Assembly (NCBI GenBank): GCA_032622095.1
Contig: CP136061.1
Coordinates: forward strand, 4,706,505-4,770,504
Reading direction: 5' to 3'
DNA length: 64,000 bases
From: Siphonodentalium dalli
Taxonomy: Eukaryota > Mollusca > Scaphopoda > Gadilida > Siphonodentaliidae
Notes under the pieces: generated by a model
What the model was told of the DNA's origin: nothing
Database searches by the model: none
The model's input: the letters and a program-made list of their open reading frames with translations, nothing else
Made by a program: the position numbers and the translations under genes
Shown here: positions 35,803 to 48,736 of the stretch, in pieces
Position numbering within the stretch: position 1 is the stretch's first letter
Layout of the letters: each line of letters starts with the position of its first letter

Positions 35803-36310
35803 TACTTTAAAGCGACTCCCATGAATCAAAAAGGCAAACAGCTCATTTTCCCTTTTAGGTTACACTGGTGTAAATGTTTTCTATAGGCCTCAGTGCTAAC
35901 GTTTTAGCGTATACTGTTGAAAAAATATAAACATTGGGTCCAAAATTTTCTTTAAATCTGAAAAATTGACATTTTGGGAAATTTTTTGCACAAAAAAATC
36001 AAGTATGTCAGGCAGGGAATTCACCTTTAAATCTTGTGTTTTCCTAACTAGTGTCAGAACCGCATAAAAAAATACTGTCATATTTTAGACCACACCAAAA
36101 AATTCAAACTTCACTACAGAGGGTTAATTCCTGTGCCAATGGCTATTTTACCAGTGGGAAACCATAGGGAAGAGGCGTGATGATTTTTTCATGCAAAAAG
36201 CACACAAGGCTATTGACCAATCAGGGCCCAGTGTCTATTTTATTCTCTCCTATATATTCCTCCCGCATCCGCTAGAGGTCAATCCGAACCTTATTTACAG
36301 CAGTGTAATC
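35803..36310. mobile_element. MITE-like element, copy 2
   Basis: Direct-orientation match to copy 1, about 1.28 kb downstream. It retains about 50 bp (around 35,985-36,040, atcaagtatgtcaggcaggg) that copy 1 lacks. Its right terminus is diverged (ttacagcagtgtaat). Confidence 0.8.
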
Positions 36311-38685
36311 ATTAGATGCCACCGGCGTTAACGCGTCAACGCCTTCGTTCATCGGAGTATTTTTAATGTTAGCGAATAACAATTTATTTGCCCGTGCATC
36401 AAAGCCATAATGCCATGTTCTAACAACCCATTCATTCACGTTCAGCATGGTAGCTTAATACTGAGAAAAGAATGTAATTATAAAGTCGTCCGTGGAGTTG
36501 CTCCATACGTGTACACCAGCCGCTTCAGTGGACTCAGCATGAGTCCATATTTAATGTCCTATAGCTTTATATGGACAGTATTTATGGTAAACAATTTCGT
36601 TCAACATAATATAAATGTTTGGATGCAGTACTAGTAAACATTCCTTTCACTGATACCATGTGTGCGCCTACGTATAAAATTATCACCCCTATGTACGTGG
36701 TATCGCCAAACAAGAGGGTTTCACCAAACCAGACCATGCGGTTGTGATGATCTCCCAGTTAAATGGGGATATCCACTATTCGAAACATAAGTTCGCAATG
36801 CGGAGTGTTTCCTAAATGGGATAGCGACCATACATGTAATTTGATCTCACTCCAATACATTTAATAGCAATTCCGACTCAATTGCGTTAGGTAGTTTGTT
36901 TGAAACATAACTATAGGTCATAGTCTAAGCGGTACTGGGGGTAGGTGTTGCACATCGGGGAAAGTTGTGCGACCACCATTGTTATATGGGAAAATTACTC
37001 TAGTTTTGGAATTCAGAGGGCGCCGAACCGAAACAGGTGACACAATATCGATTTTTGCTATGTTTCATATGGCATCCTACCGCAAACATAGACATGATTT
37101 CAGTGATTGACTGTCAATAGACAACTGGCTAACCGGGCAACAGAATAGGAACCAATGAACACATCTTTATGGAGCAAGTGTTGACACTTCATCAGATTAG
37201 ACATTGTTTTGTTTTGGATTTTGTTCTGATTTTACGACGTCGTGGCAAAGACGGTAACGTTACGCGTCAAAAACCCATAACGATTCAGATAAAGTGTCGT
37301 GCATCAACTCCATTAAAATATAGTTTATGTGACCAATTCTTCAACATTATATAACTTTAAAACTGGTAGGATATTCCCTAAAAAATAGTGTTCAAATCAA
37401 TATTATATCTTTCCAACTGGCGATATAATTGACAAAAAACTTAACCATGACTCCAAGTTTCATAAGTATCCAAATAGAGGGGTACATGTAGGTTGTATCC
37501 AAGAATAAATTTACCGTGCACAGTTTATGGTAACATAATGTGCAAAACCCTCCAGAGACCCAGAAAATATAAGATCTAGGTAAAATCTCAAATTAGGAAG
37601 TTATAAAATCCAAGATTGCGTCCAATATGGCCGCCATTTTTGTTATTGACACTCTGCATATGCATAACAGGTATTTGAGATGGACCAACGCATCGTCAAT
37701 GCTTTATACGTTACGGTATTTTGCATACACTCTGCCTTGTAATATGTATAAGGCATTTATTTGCACAAAAGTGATTTCAAAATGGCGTCCAAAATAATAC
37801 AAAAGATAAAACGATCATCTGAGTTTCAAAAACATGTTCATTTTAAGCGTGTGTAGCTAATTCGTTCGTGTCTATATATGTGATCCAAATTCAATAAAAA
37901 CTATAGGTACTAAGTTAATAAATATTCAAGAATTGCTCGAAGAAGCGACATCAGGCAATGTCAAATTGCCACAATAGGACCGATATCCAACCTGACATTC
38001 ATTTGCGGCAAACTAGTCTAATGTCTGCTGCACCATACGACTACTGACTTCCGCAATAGTATAACACAAATGGAAACCACAATTAGTCGGATTCCTTATG
38101 TCGACAAAAATGGTCGCGCGTTTTCGGAATGTTAAAAGCGATATGAGAACAGTTTCTATACCACCCGTGTGTCTATTTTCAGAATCTACATGTTTCCAGC
38201 TTGATATTTTAGTGGAAACAGGTTTGTGTGAGGCTTTTGTTTTTGTACCCCTCTATTTTTTCCCGTCCACCTGGTAATAAAAACATGCTATTACGCATGG
38301 CAAGTTCGGTAAGTGGCTTTCTTTGTTCTTGGAAATCTAATAACATGAGGCGATCTTGCCAAAAATTACTTAATTACATATCTTAATGTGGAATTTTATC
38401 AAAAATCATCAGACGAATTGCATTTATGACTTCAATTTTCTTTCCCAAATATTAAGGTATATTCTTAAAATCAGCAATATCACATATCGACAAACAAGAA
38501 CAATCTATAAGGATATCTTGATCATATGCCACCAACAAAACTGCGATACATCGATTATTGATAAAGATATCGCAGAAAAGCTAACCCTACCACACCCTCG
38601 CTGATTTCACAAGTCAGATTCCTTTGGTCGATAACAACGGTCGCACCATTTCGGATTGTATAAGACAACATTCGAACGGTTAAAT
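36311..38685. other. No gene or repeat recognised
   Basis: AT-rich sequence with a few phrases of the type 'aatatggccgccattttt' (37,627) that often occur in invertebrate dispersed repeats. Short frames only. Confidence 0.45.
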
Positions 38686-38689
38686 TATC

Positions 38690-39060
38690 AATAGCGTTAC
38701 TACTTTCAGAGTTTACCTGTGTCCAGTTGAAATTGTATTGGAAAAAAGAGTTTTTGGACTGTTTTAAGAATTTAAAGAGCGTTTTCTTATTATACAAATA
38801 GTAATCCTCATAACTAACCTTCTGGTGGACTGTGCGAGTTGAAATTAACAAAAGTATCAAATATGGCGGTCTATTTTCAGAGTCTACTTGTTTTCAGTCT
38901 GATATTTTTGTGCAAACAAATTGTTTCGACGGTTTTTAAAAAACTTTAAAGAGCGTTTCCTGATTATACATATATTAACTAACACGACTAGCCTTTTCAT
39001 GAATTGTGCAAGTTGAAATTGTGCACATATGTCAAGTGTGACTCTGAAATGTATTTTTGA
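38690..39060. repeat. Diverged tandem dimer, about 185 bp
   Basis: ttcagagtttacctg, then ttaaagagcgtttt, then gtgcgagttgaaatt at 38,708-38,842 recur as ttcagagtctacttg, ttaaagagcgtttc and gtgcaagttgaaatt at 38,876-39,022. A third, weaker start lies near 38,177. Confidence 0.75.
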
Positions 39061-39517
39061 GAATGGTGTCGTCAGATAAGTCTCCGCTGGTACAGTACTA
39101 CAGTTGCGAACAAAACTAACGTTGGTCCCTAGAGAGTTTGACAATTTACTCAACTGTTCACAGTGGTGGAACTTAATGGCTATCATATATGCATGGCTCT
39201 TACATGTAATCTACCGTAACTACATGTGATTTACATGATTAACATGCAATATAGTCAGACCACCAGATACAGTAGTATGTATGTGGCTCATAACAATGGT
39301 ATACATCACAACCACGTGCGTCAGTGATAATGTCCACTATTATACAAATGCAATGTCGTTGTAAAATTGATTGATGGTGTTTTTTCATTAATTGACAAAT
39401 CTAATGTTTATTGCCAGGACAAAGTACCGCATAATACGGAGATGTGTGCTAACAAATCTGGGAGTCATATTTATGTAAGTGTCAGTCAAAACTTTCAGGA
39501 AATGAGAATATTTTGTT
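39061..39517. other. No gene or repeat recognised
   Basis: AT-rich sequence, nothing supported. Confidence 0.5.
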
Positions 39518-39655
39518 TTATTTCGTGACCACGAAATACTAATTCGTCGCCACGGAAATAACTAATTCGTGGCAACGAAATAACAAATTCGTGGCCATGA
39601 AATAACTAATTCGTGTTCACGAAATAAATAGTTCGTGGCCACGATATAACTAATT
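39518..39655. repeat. Minisatellite of self-complementary 26-bp units, left array
   Basis: About five copies of aactaattcgtggccacgaa with variants. The core ttcgtggccacgaa is a perfect palindrome. The same motif occurs at 41,904-42,005. Confidence 0.92.
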
Positions 39656-41175
39656 TTGATATACGATACCATTGTTGTGATGGAAGCGAATATAGATGAT
39701 ATGGTCTTAGTTGAGCCACGGCGATTTGATATAAAGGGTGTTGTAGGGTGGCCCCAGTCGACATAAATTTCGACTCAGTATATCATTCCTTGTTTTGATT
39801 GGAAGCGGTACCAGAAACCGCTAACCCCGATTGGCTAACCGATAACAGCTGCGCTTGTCCCGTAAAAATAGCTCAGGTGCCATCAAAAACACGTGTGTAT
39901 ATTGATCTAAATTTAAATACTGGGCGGAACAAAGAGACGCCATATTTTAATTTGAGCATGCGCACACATTGACCAATAAGCTTCCTGTTTAAAATATTTT
40001 TTTTAAAGAAAGACATTTAGGCAAAAAAAAAAAAAAAGGTTTTGGTTCTCAGGCCCCGCCGCATTGAATAAAAAGGGCCGCATTAGGCCTTTTTATTGCA
40101 ATGCCTGATGTTACGACAAAAAAAACATAAGAAAAACAAAATTTGAAAAAAAATAAAAATTGTGTTTGTGGATTTTATCAACATGTCCATAGCAGATTTG
40201 TGTTGAATATTAGTGTGCATTGAGCTCTAACATGTAATGTGTTTAAAAGTGACTTGCAGGCTTACAACATGACGTAGGTGACTGCAATTAAGAAAATGAT
40301 TAGCTGATCCTCATGCTCTTCTTACAATTAGTCATTGTGAACAACTTACACTAATTGTAACTTTATACAATTGAAAGGCACATGACTAAATTCAGGATCA
40401 CATATTAGAATGGGGAGGTATCAGTGTTTTGACAACAATAAAAGTAGTTAATGTCAGGGGCATTATATATTGTTAGGTAATCCCAGTCAAACACTGGTAG
40501 TAGTACTATGTCATTTTTATATAAGACTAAATGAGTTTATATGCATAACAGTTCCCTCTACCTTTCTGGTTATAACTAGACAGAGGAAGTTATCTGTGTA
40601 CATGCTTACTATGCGCAGAAAACAATAAAAAATAAAACTAAAACCCTCCCTCCCTCATTGATTGGAAGAACAAAATTGCCCGAGAACCAAAACACTTTTT
40701 GTTTGCCTTATTCATCGTAAAACACGTTTTCGACGCATTTATTAATCTCATCACAATAGGAAAATAAGTGTTACAGTGGACAAAGACCGACACGATGTGT
40801 TATTGAAGTGTTTTTCGTCTATCTTGAAGTTGAAAGAGACAGTTATTTCAGAGTTGAAAACTGAACAATTACAAGCACGCATTGCTTTCTGTTCTCCGTT
40901 TACAAACATTGATTGACGCTCATAAATTATTCCTTATTTGGAATGTCTGCGACATCAGTATGACGTCACGATATTGGGGGAAGCCCATTGTTCTGGAAAT
41001 GGTTTTTTTACAGGAATTCGTGTCGATGTAATATTATAATTATTACGGAGATGTTTACGTCGACTGGGGTGGCCCGTAAAACAAATTAAGTAATCACCCC
41101 TTTCACCAACCCGATCCAAAGTTGCCGCCGTCCTGATTGTAGGTTACATAGGCACCCACGACATTCAGTATATCT
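39656..41175. other. Interior between two palindromic minisatellites
   Basis: There is a run of 13 A at about 40,025 and no recognised gene. ccccagtcgac at 39,752 and gtcgactgggg at 41,059 are an inverted pair within a longer, mismatched match. This could be the interior of a large TIR element bounded by the 26-bp arrays. Confidence 0.45.
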
Positions 41176-41720
41176 TGGGGTCACCCTACAACACCAATTA
41201 TACCACATAAAACAGTTAAGGGGGCGAGAAATTGTATAGGTGTCATATTTGTGCCCATCTGGGGTGGCTCTTTTGGATCGGGGATGGTGAAAGCGGGTTA
41301 ACATTTAGTTTGTATCAGGGGCCACCCTACAACACACTGTATTCGACCTAAAATGGGGGGGGGGGTGCATGGTACCACATATGGACCACTCTGATCAGTT
41401 ATCATTTTCGCTCGAATGGGGCTGAAGGTGTGAAAAATTAGCTTGCTTTGTGAACCACAGTACAACACCATTTATTTGATCTATATCGTTCAAGTGACCG
41501 AGAAATAATGTGTAGCCCATTTGACCCCTTCTGAGCGGCGACCATTTTGGATCGCGCGGGTATGATTGAAAGGGTGAATATGTATAAGCTTGTTTTGGGC
41601 CCACCCTACAAATCCCCTTATCTGACTTAAATCGGCCAACTTGCCGAGAGTAATGGCATTCCCATTCGATCTCTTGTGGAAAAACTAATGAATATTCATT
41701 TTTGTCTTGGAGCCACCCGA
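41176..41720. repeat. Diverged tandem repeat, about 110-147-bp period, four copies
   Basis: The phrase caccctacaac-cc-ttat, then gacctaaa, then a G-rich tract recurs at about 41,180, 41,323, 41,458 and 41,602. Unit style resembles the 33.7-34.2 kb array (gtggcccacc), so the two may be distant relatives. Confidence 0.7.
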
Positions 41721-41903
41721 CATGTGTTTCCCCGTTCTCTCTAGGCTAGTTTATATTGGACATCCATATTCCCATAGAGCCCGGGTCACACGCCATAATG
41801 GGTTTATATTAGCTTCTCTGCGACCGTACGCATTGTTTCTAAAACATCATCAAGTTAGTGTAACCATACCGTAAAGGTATCTGGATATATGCAAAGGTCA
41901 ATC

Positions 41904-42005
41904 AGTTATTTCGTGGCCACGAATTAGTATTTCGTGACCACTTATTAGTTATTTCTTGGCCACGAATTAGTATTTTGTGGCCACCATATTAGTTATTTCG
42001 TGGCC
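41904..42005. repeat. Minisatellite of self-complementary 26-bp units, right array
   Basis: Four copies of agttatttcgtggccacgaa with variants, the counterpart of the 39,518-39,655 array. Confidence 0.9.
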
Positions 42006-43375
42006 TAACCCAGCCACTGTAGCTTATGGATAATTCTGTTTTAGTATTAAATTTGGAGAAACCCAACCAGCACCAATGTAACTACAACAACTCATCTATG
42101 CCAATGATATGTTTAGCCAAATAGATGTGCATAGGGTGGTATTGTTTAAAAATGTTAAACAATGTTATCATGTCCATGTGTATTGCTAATTTTAAATTAT
42201 GTTCATCTGATGATATAGAAAACACTTTCGCCGTCAACTCGATACCTCCCCCGGGAAACATGTTTCGCATACTAAATTAACATCTCAGTCAACATAACAA
42301 ATCGCTCCCTAAAATACTTTGCCACGAGAATAAAAATAAATTGTCAGTATAAATAGGCAAGACATCTCTGGACACTCTCTAAGAGATAATTTATTTATAA
42401 GAAGATATATATGTGCATTATGTTATTGGTCTTATATATAGTACAACACAGTGAGATACAATTGACACAGTGCGGGGACAATACTGTGTCGAAGAACATA
42501 GTTAAGGGGACCCTTCCATCATCCTTCATAATGTACCATGACTCCATCTGTTGTGAACAAACATTCGGCTTAATGGATCGTTCTCCTCCAATAATATACT
42601 TGACTTGAACCGATCAATACTATGGGCCATGGTATTTCTCCGTAAATGAGATTGTGTCTATAGTTAGATGATATTGGTTATGTTCAAATGGTGACACAGA
42701 TATGAAACTGTACATGTTTGTGCCCCATGGGCAAATGATCATTATAAGATTGAGAAACTTAGTCTAAGAAATTACCAGGAATTCACTGGAAATTGCAATT
42801 ATAGCTTAAAGGTCGTAATTCAACGTTTGCGTTTCCGATACAGTTGATACCCAAATGTGAAACTTGAGATATACATGCTCGTCAAAGTGAACCAGATGTC
42901 TTATTTAAGGTTAGCAACGGTTGCTAATCAAATACCACACTTGTGTACTAATCATTTATTTGTATTGCCTTAATTTAGTCGGTGTCTAATCACATATGGT
43001 GCTGGTTTTGTTAAAAGTTGGGCACATGCATGTCTAAAACTATATATGCAGCCATGTTCTGCATAGGCCACTGATCATTATAAGATCGGGAGACTTTGCC
43101 ACCGGTCCAGATAGCTCATTAGTAACGGTTACTACGTACCTACTCGGAATGTAGGAACATGCAACCATGATTCATACCTATTTTACTAATTAAGCTCTAC
43201 TTTAGTGGAAATTCGAATTTACTGGATTTTCACAGCTATACACGAAGTGTGGAGATAAACTGTGGTCAGAATATTGATGGTGAATGTTGGGTTTTAGTCG
43301 CTGCACTGAAGTTGGACAAATGTAACTGGCGTGGGAAGCGTGAACGCAAACCCTATATATACCGCAATAGTAAAG
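42006..43375. other. No gene or repeat recognised
   Basis: AT-rich sequence. A phrase with atcattataagat recurs at about 42,738 and 43,074. No coding region was recognised. Confidence 0.45.
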
Positions 43376-44539
43376 TTTTATGGTTTATGCCATTATGGCA
43401 AAGGAGATGTCAAGGCCTAGTAACTACTTACTGGGTGGACAGCACCACACCGACCCGCCGGACTAGCAGGAAAATACTAGTATGAGGGATCGACTGGTAA
43501 CCGAGAGTGACCCCTCGGCTATCTACATGTCAACAAAGGATACAGGATAGTATAACGGCCGATCATTCTGTCGTCATATATGAAAATTTTCACGTGATAT
43601 GTGTACAAAACAAATGTATGCATAACATGACGGAAAAGGAACATAGCACCAAGATTTATTAGGGATATGGGAATATCTTATTGTTATGCTGTCCAAATTG
43701 TAGTACAGGTACATGTTACCCCGTACATCGTGATATGAAATTTATGAGGCATGATTCGGGAAGTGATTTAGTTGACGCTCTTCATTTTGCATCAAGTTAT
43801 GGTATTGTGTTATTAGTAGCTGTGTAGCTTAAAAATTATAATTTTTTATCTCATCCACTAAGCTATAATATTTTATAGTGTATATAGTAGTCCCTGAGTT
43901 CCCGCTAATGAGGGGAGCTGGCTATACTAACATAGGGTGATAACAGTCAATGATAAATAGTAGTCAACAATAGGTACAGATATATATATGGTTTATTGTT
44001 TAAATAAAAGTAAAAATACAGTGATTCTGATCTGTGAATGTCGCTAAGCATTTTGAGAGCGCACAGTGAAATGTTTCAGAGAAAGATTTACTACGACCAG
44101 GCCGAAATATGTCACAATTACAAAGTTTGGTATGCCAGAAAATAACAGTAGGCTACGGTGGTCATCGGAAGCGCCCATGAGTTGTATAATGAACGAAATG
44201 AGTCCATTATTATATGATATGGTTTCGACGAGTAAGCGCCTGACCCTAGGTCCTCATGACTCGTCACGAAAAGGTGATTACGACCAGTCACCTTCCCGTC
44301 CACCAAGCCCAAAAACAGGCCAAAATCAACTCTAAGCTGAGGACAACCAGATCAGAATATTAAGAAAAACGCGCGCGATATCAGTGCACTGCACGCGATG
44401 TAGACCGATGCGCGATTAAAAAACAGACGTAATACACATACATAAATATAATTAAATAAAGTGAAGTCAGTGAAGTGGAGATATTTTTTACATGTAGTCA
44501 TTGTGCCATCATGGGCGAAGATATGGGTGGGCAATATGT

Positions 44540-44840
44540 CTATGACAAGACCATTATTAGAGTGGTGGTAATCAAGTAACAACATATGTCGTAACACGTG
44601 GTTATGTTATGAAAATCAGAACGGGGGGGGGTGTAAAGGGCAGTCAATCAAATCATTTGTTATATTTAGAAGCCAGTGGTGTACATGTAAACAATTAACT
44701 GTAACAGTAATGCCGATGGTATGACCATTATTGGAGTGGTGGTAACGAAGTAAGGATATATGTCGTAAACGTGGCTATACACTGTCGCGGTAATGTTGTA
44801 AAATCCTGAATGGGGCGGGGGGGGGGGGGGGGGGGGGGTT
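44540..44840. repeat. Two diverged sub-units ending in G-runs
   Basis: The phrase gaccattattagagtggtgg, then gtcgtaa-acgtgg, then an 8-G run (ends about 44,631) recurs at 44,724 with ggagtggtggtaacgaagta and a long G-run (44,816-44,838). The same pair, with other G-run lengths, lies at 58,208-58,510. Confidence 0.8.
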
Positions 44841-46202
44841 GTAGCCAACCAGATATCTAAGTTGGCAATTTGGTACCAGTTTATATGGTATGGAATTACA
44901 ATTATTGATCAGATATGGATATGCAACAATAATATATACATGTTATTAAACGCAACTATACTGTCACGAAAAGCTTAAGTATATACACATAACTATACAG
45001 TGGGGATAAGGGTGGGATGGGTTATGGAAGGGCCGTGGATTAGTATTGATTTCCATGTAATTTGCGTTGAATGCGGTGCACATTCAATCAAATGGTCTCT
45101 CATCAAATGTTAATAATAACTATATTTAGTTACTTAGGTTTACTCGTTTAATAGAACCGATGTAGACGAGGGTATCTCATATATGAATGAAATTTAAGTG
45201 TAAATTGCGATATTGAATAAATCTAATTCTAAGTTACCTTATGTGAATGCATGCCATAGTATTATATAGACAATGTAGATTCCGTCATCCCTGTCATTCG
45301 AATTATTTCTGTGTATCTATCTTATATACATGTGCACAATATTCAGAAATCAACGAACACACGCAGCCCAACTCCGCGGATCCATGGCAGCAAATGATTT
45401 CAAACGATACTTGTTGACGCACGTAATGACGTAGTTAAACGTAAAGCAAGTCGCGCGATTGAATGACGTCATAGTCAACAGGTGCTTGGCGTGGCAGGGC
45501 TGTATACATATGCCTGTGGGGAGGGGGATCATAGGGGGCTTCAGCAAGGATAGATATCCATGATTGATAGAATTTGTCTGGTCAACAGTACTATTGTGCA
45601 TGCATGGCATTAAATGCATGGTACCATGACTGTACTGTCGTGGTAATAGTTATGAAACGGGAGGGGTAGCTAAAATTTCTTTATAATCTGATAGGTATCA
45701 TGACGTTTAGATCATGATTGATATAAAATATTATCGTTTCAACAGTAATATTATGCATGTATGGCATAGCAAGGTACCATGACTGAACTGTCGTGGTACG
45801 AGTTATGAAACAGGAGGGGGTAGCTAAAATTTCCACACCAGTCCTGACTCAAACACCAAACCAAGGAATAGTAATTGATGTCATGATGAGTGTAGACACG
45901 AAAGTAAGCAAAGAAATGTTTAAAATTTGAACATGTCATGTGCCGTGAATATATCATAGAAAGCTTGTTAAAGGTATATGAAACGCGGACAGTGGGTAAT
46001 ATCCGGGTGGGGTGGGGGTGGCTGTGGATATAGTATCGTTAATTAGATGATAATAATAGTCAACAGTTTCTTATTGGAACAGGGTAATATATATATATTT
46101 GAAATAGGCAATATATTATATAGAGTAATGAAACAATTTTTTAAATGTACAGTATATATAAAATAGGTTGTCGTTTGTTGGAACCCCCCCCCCCCCCCGC
46201 CC

Positions 46203-46350
46203 CCGTGGTCCAGTCGGCCCCCATACGCAGCGGGACTATATATCTAGGCGAAATCAAGACCCGCGCGGTCTTTCCTCCACCCTTAAAATTGACAATGTCG
46301 TGCGTGGCCCAGTGGCTAGAACGACTATGAATCCTAATAAAGCAAATACA
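46203..46350 (+). mobile_element. SINE-derived piece in sub-repeat 1 of unit 1
   Basis: ccgtggtccagtcgg (tRNA-like box A region) is followed, after an internal deletion relative to the neighbours, by cgcggtctttcctccaccct and attgacaatgtcg. The last two align with the body of the SINE at 3,139-3,446. Confidence 0.7.
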
Positions 46351-46996
46351 ATGTTGTTTGTGAATAGGTATTAATAGGTTATCGTTAACAAAACAACTTT
46401 TTCAATGTATATATAGAATAGGTTGTCGTTTGTAAATAGGCATTAATATATTGTTAATATAACGTGTTACAACCAAAATTAATTTCTTTATAATCTGATA
46501 GGTATCATGACGCTTAGATCATGATTGATATAAAATATTATCGTTTCAACAGTAATATTATGCATAGCATGCATGGTACCATGACTGTACTGTCATGGTA
46601 CGAGTTATGAAACAGGAGGGGGTAGCTAAAATTTCCACACCAGTCCTGACTCAAACACCAAACCAAGGAATAGTAATTGATGTCACGATGAGTATAGACA
46701 CGAAAGTCAGCAAAGAAATGTTTATAATTTGAACATGTCATGTGCCGTGAATATATCATAGAAAGCTTTTTTAAAGTATATGAAACGCGGACAGTGGGTA
46801 ATACCCGGGTGGGGTGGGGGTGGTTGTGGATATAGTATCGTAAATTAGATAATCATAGTCAACAGTTTCTTATTGGAACAGGGTAATATATAGATATTTG
46901 AAATAGGCAATATAATTATAGAGTAATGAAACAATTTTTTAAATGTATATATAAAACAGGTTGTCGTTTGTTGGAGTTCCCCCCACCCCCCCCCCC

Positions 46997-47190
46997 CCGT
47001 GGTCCAGTCGGTATATTGCTGAGCAAGTTTGTGAGTTGCTTTCCGGGGATCGGCGGCCCCCATACGCAGCGGGACTATATATCTAGGCGAAATCAAGACC
47101 CGCGCGGTCTTTCCTCCACCCTTAAAATTGACAATGTCGCGCGTGGCCCAGTGGCTAGAACGACTATGAATCCTAATAAAGCAAATACAA
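46997..47190 (+). mobile_element. SINE-derived piece in sub-repeat 2 of unit 1
   Basis: A longer version: after cgtggtccagtcggtatatt it has gagttgctttccggggatcg, absent from the first sub-repeat, and then the tttcctccacccttaaaatt body. It was amplified with the 0.83-kb unit rather than inserted separately. Confidence 0.7.
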
Positions 47191-47825
47191 TGTTGTTTGT
47201 GAATAGGTATTAATAGGTTATCGTTAACAAAACAACTTTTCCAATGTATATATAGAATAGGTTGTCGTTTGTAAATAGGCATTAATATATTGTTAATATA
47301 ACGTGTTACAACCACAATTAATTTCTTTATAATCTGATAGGTATCATGACGCTTAGATCATGATTGATATAAAATATTATCGTTTCAACAGTAATATTAT
47401 GCATAGCATGCATGGTACCATGACTGTACTGTCATGGTACGAGTTATGAAACAGGAGGGGGTAGCTAAAATTTCCACACCAGTCCTGACTCAAATACCAA
47501 ACCAAGGAATAGTAATTGATGTCACGATGAGTATAGACACGAAAGTCAGCTAAGAAATGTTTATAATTTGAACATGTCATGTGCCGTGAATATATCATAG
47601 AAAGCTTTTTAAAAGTATATGAAACGCGGACAGTGGGTAATACCCGGGTGGGGTGGGGGTGGTTGTGGATATAGTATCGTAAATTAGATAATCATAGTCA
47701 ACAGTTTCTTATTGGAACAGGGTAATATATAGATATGTGAAATAGGCAATATATAGAGTAATGAAACAATTTTTTAAATGTATATATAAAATAGGTTGTC
47801 GTTTGTTGGAGTTCCTCCCCCCCCC

Positions 47826-48020
47826 CGTGGTCCAGTCGGTAGATTGCTTGGCAAGTTTGTGAATTGCTTTCCGGGGATCGGCGGCCCCCCATACGGAGCG
47901 GGACTATATATCTAGGCGAAATCAAGACCCGCGCGGTCTTTCCTCCACCCTTAAAATTGACAATGTCGCGCGTGGCCCAGTGGCCGGAACGACTATGAAC
48001 CACAATAAAGCAAACACAAT
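47826..48020 (+). mobile_element. SINE-derived piece in sub-repeat 3 of unit 1
   Basis: Same layout as in sub-repeat 2, with gtagattgcttggcaag and gtggccggaacgac variants that distinguish it. The 62,395-62,590 copy carries the same variants. Confidence 0.7.
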
Positions 48021-48736
48021 GTTGTTTGTGAATAGGTATTAATAGGTTATCGTTAACAAAATAACTTTTTCAATGTATATATAGAATAGGTTGTCGTTTG
48101 TAAATAGGCATTAATATATTGTTAATATAACGTGCTGCAAACACAATTATTTCTTTATAATCTGATAGGCATCATGACGTTTAGATATATAGATCTGGAC
48201 TCCATAGTTTTGACCTTATGATCTTAGACCTGTCAGTAAAGTTAGTTTGTGTTCACAATCGTTTCTGATCCTGCTATATGTGATGTCACAGGTGTTGTTA
48301 GTAAAAAGAGCGTGTCTTTCTGTATAATAAATCATCTCGTTCCCACATGCAGTACGCGCATTATATGATTGTAATATAAAAGAATAGTATATTGGTCGCA
48401 TCATAAACCATGATGTATATGATATTGTAAGTTTGTTCTGGTAAAGTTAAAGTTGCACATATATATATATGTATCTATATATTTTATGTCACAATCATAC
48501 AGCCATTCTATATTGTACACACATCACGTGGAAATGCCAAAAACCGGCTGCCCAAAAGATATAACGTCATGAATATCAGCAAAATAAATTATTAATGTAA
48601 ATAAAAAGAGTCAGTCATTGAACTAAGGGGTTAAATATAACTAAACATAATAAGACTTTATAAAATTAAGCTGTTAAACGTCTGAACCCGAAAGCTATCC
48701 GCAGTAGGCAGCCCTAGCGACGATAAGTATATGTTG

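Larger units (their letters stand above)
45676..48149. repeat. 0.83-kb sub-repeat, three tandem copies in unit 1
   Basis: tttctttataatctgatagg occurs at 45,676, 46,483, 47,322 and 48,150, giving periods of 807, 839 and 828 bp. Each copy has taaaatttccacaccagtcc, acagtgggtaata-ccgggt, a C-run and a SINE-derived piece. The minus frames of 68-73 codons at the same place in each copy are carried along by the repeat and have no recognised family. Confidence 0.95.
43376..48736. repeat. 5.36-kb segmental tandem repeat, unit 1
   Basis: The sequence from tatggtttatgccattatgg (43,379) recurs at 48,737 and 63,305. Unit 1 runs uninterrupted to the next start, giving a 5,358-bp period. The only differences from unit 2 that I noticed, apart from two large insertions, are homopolymer lengths and small indels (for example ctctcatcaaatg against ctctcaaatg near 45,100). 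It contains a proximal 1-kb part with short frames (44,066-44,335 repeated at 49,424-49,693) and then the 0.83-kb sub-repeats. No gene product was recognised. Confidence 0.95.

Noticed and set aside
44066-44335. 89-codon frame repeated identically at 49,424-49,693 as a conserved gene
   Set aside because: Its conservation is explained by the recent 5.36-kb duplication; no domain and no third independent copy.
45751-47598. Recurrent 68-73-codon minus frames (MIYSRHMTCSN...) as a multicopy gene
   Set aside because: They occur once per 0.83-kb sub-repeat because the DNA is amplified; they have no recognised domain, and similarity is equal inside and outside the frame.
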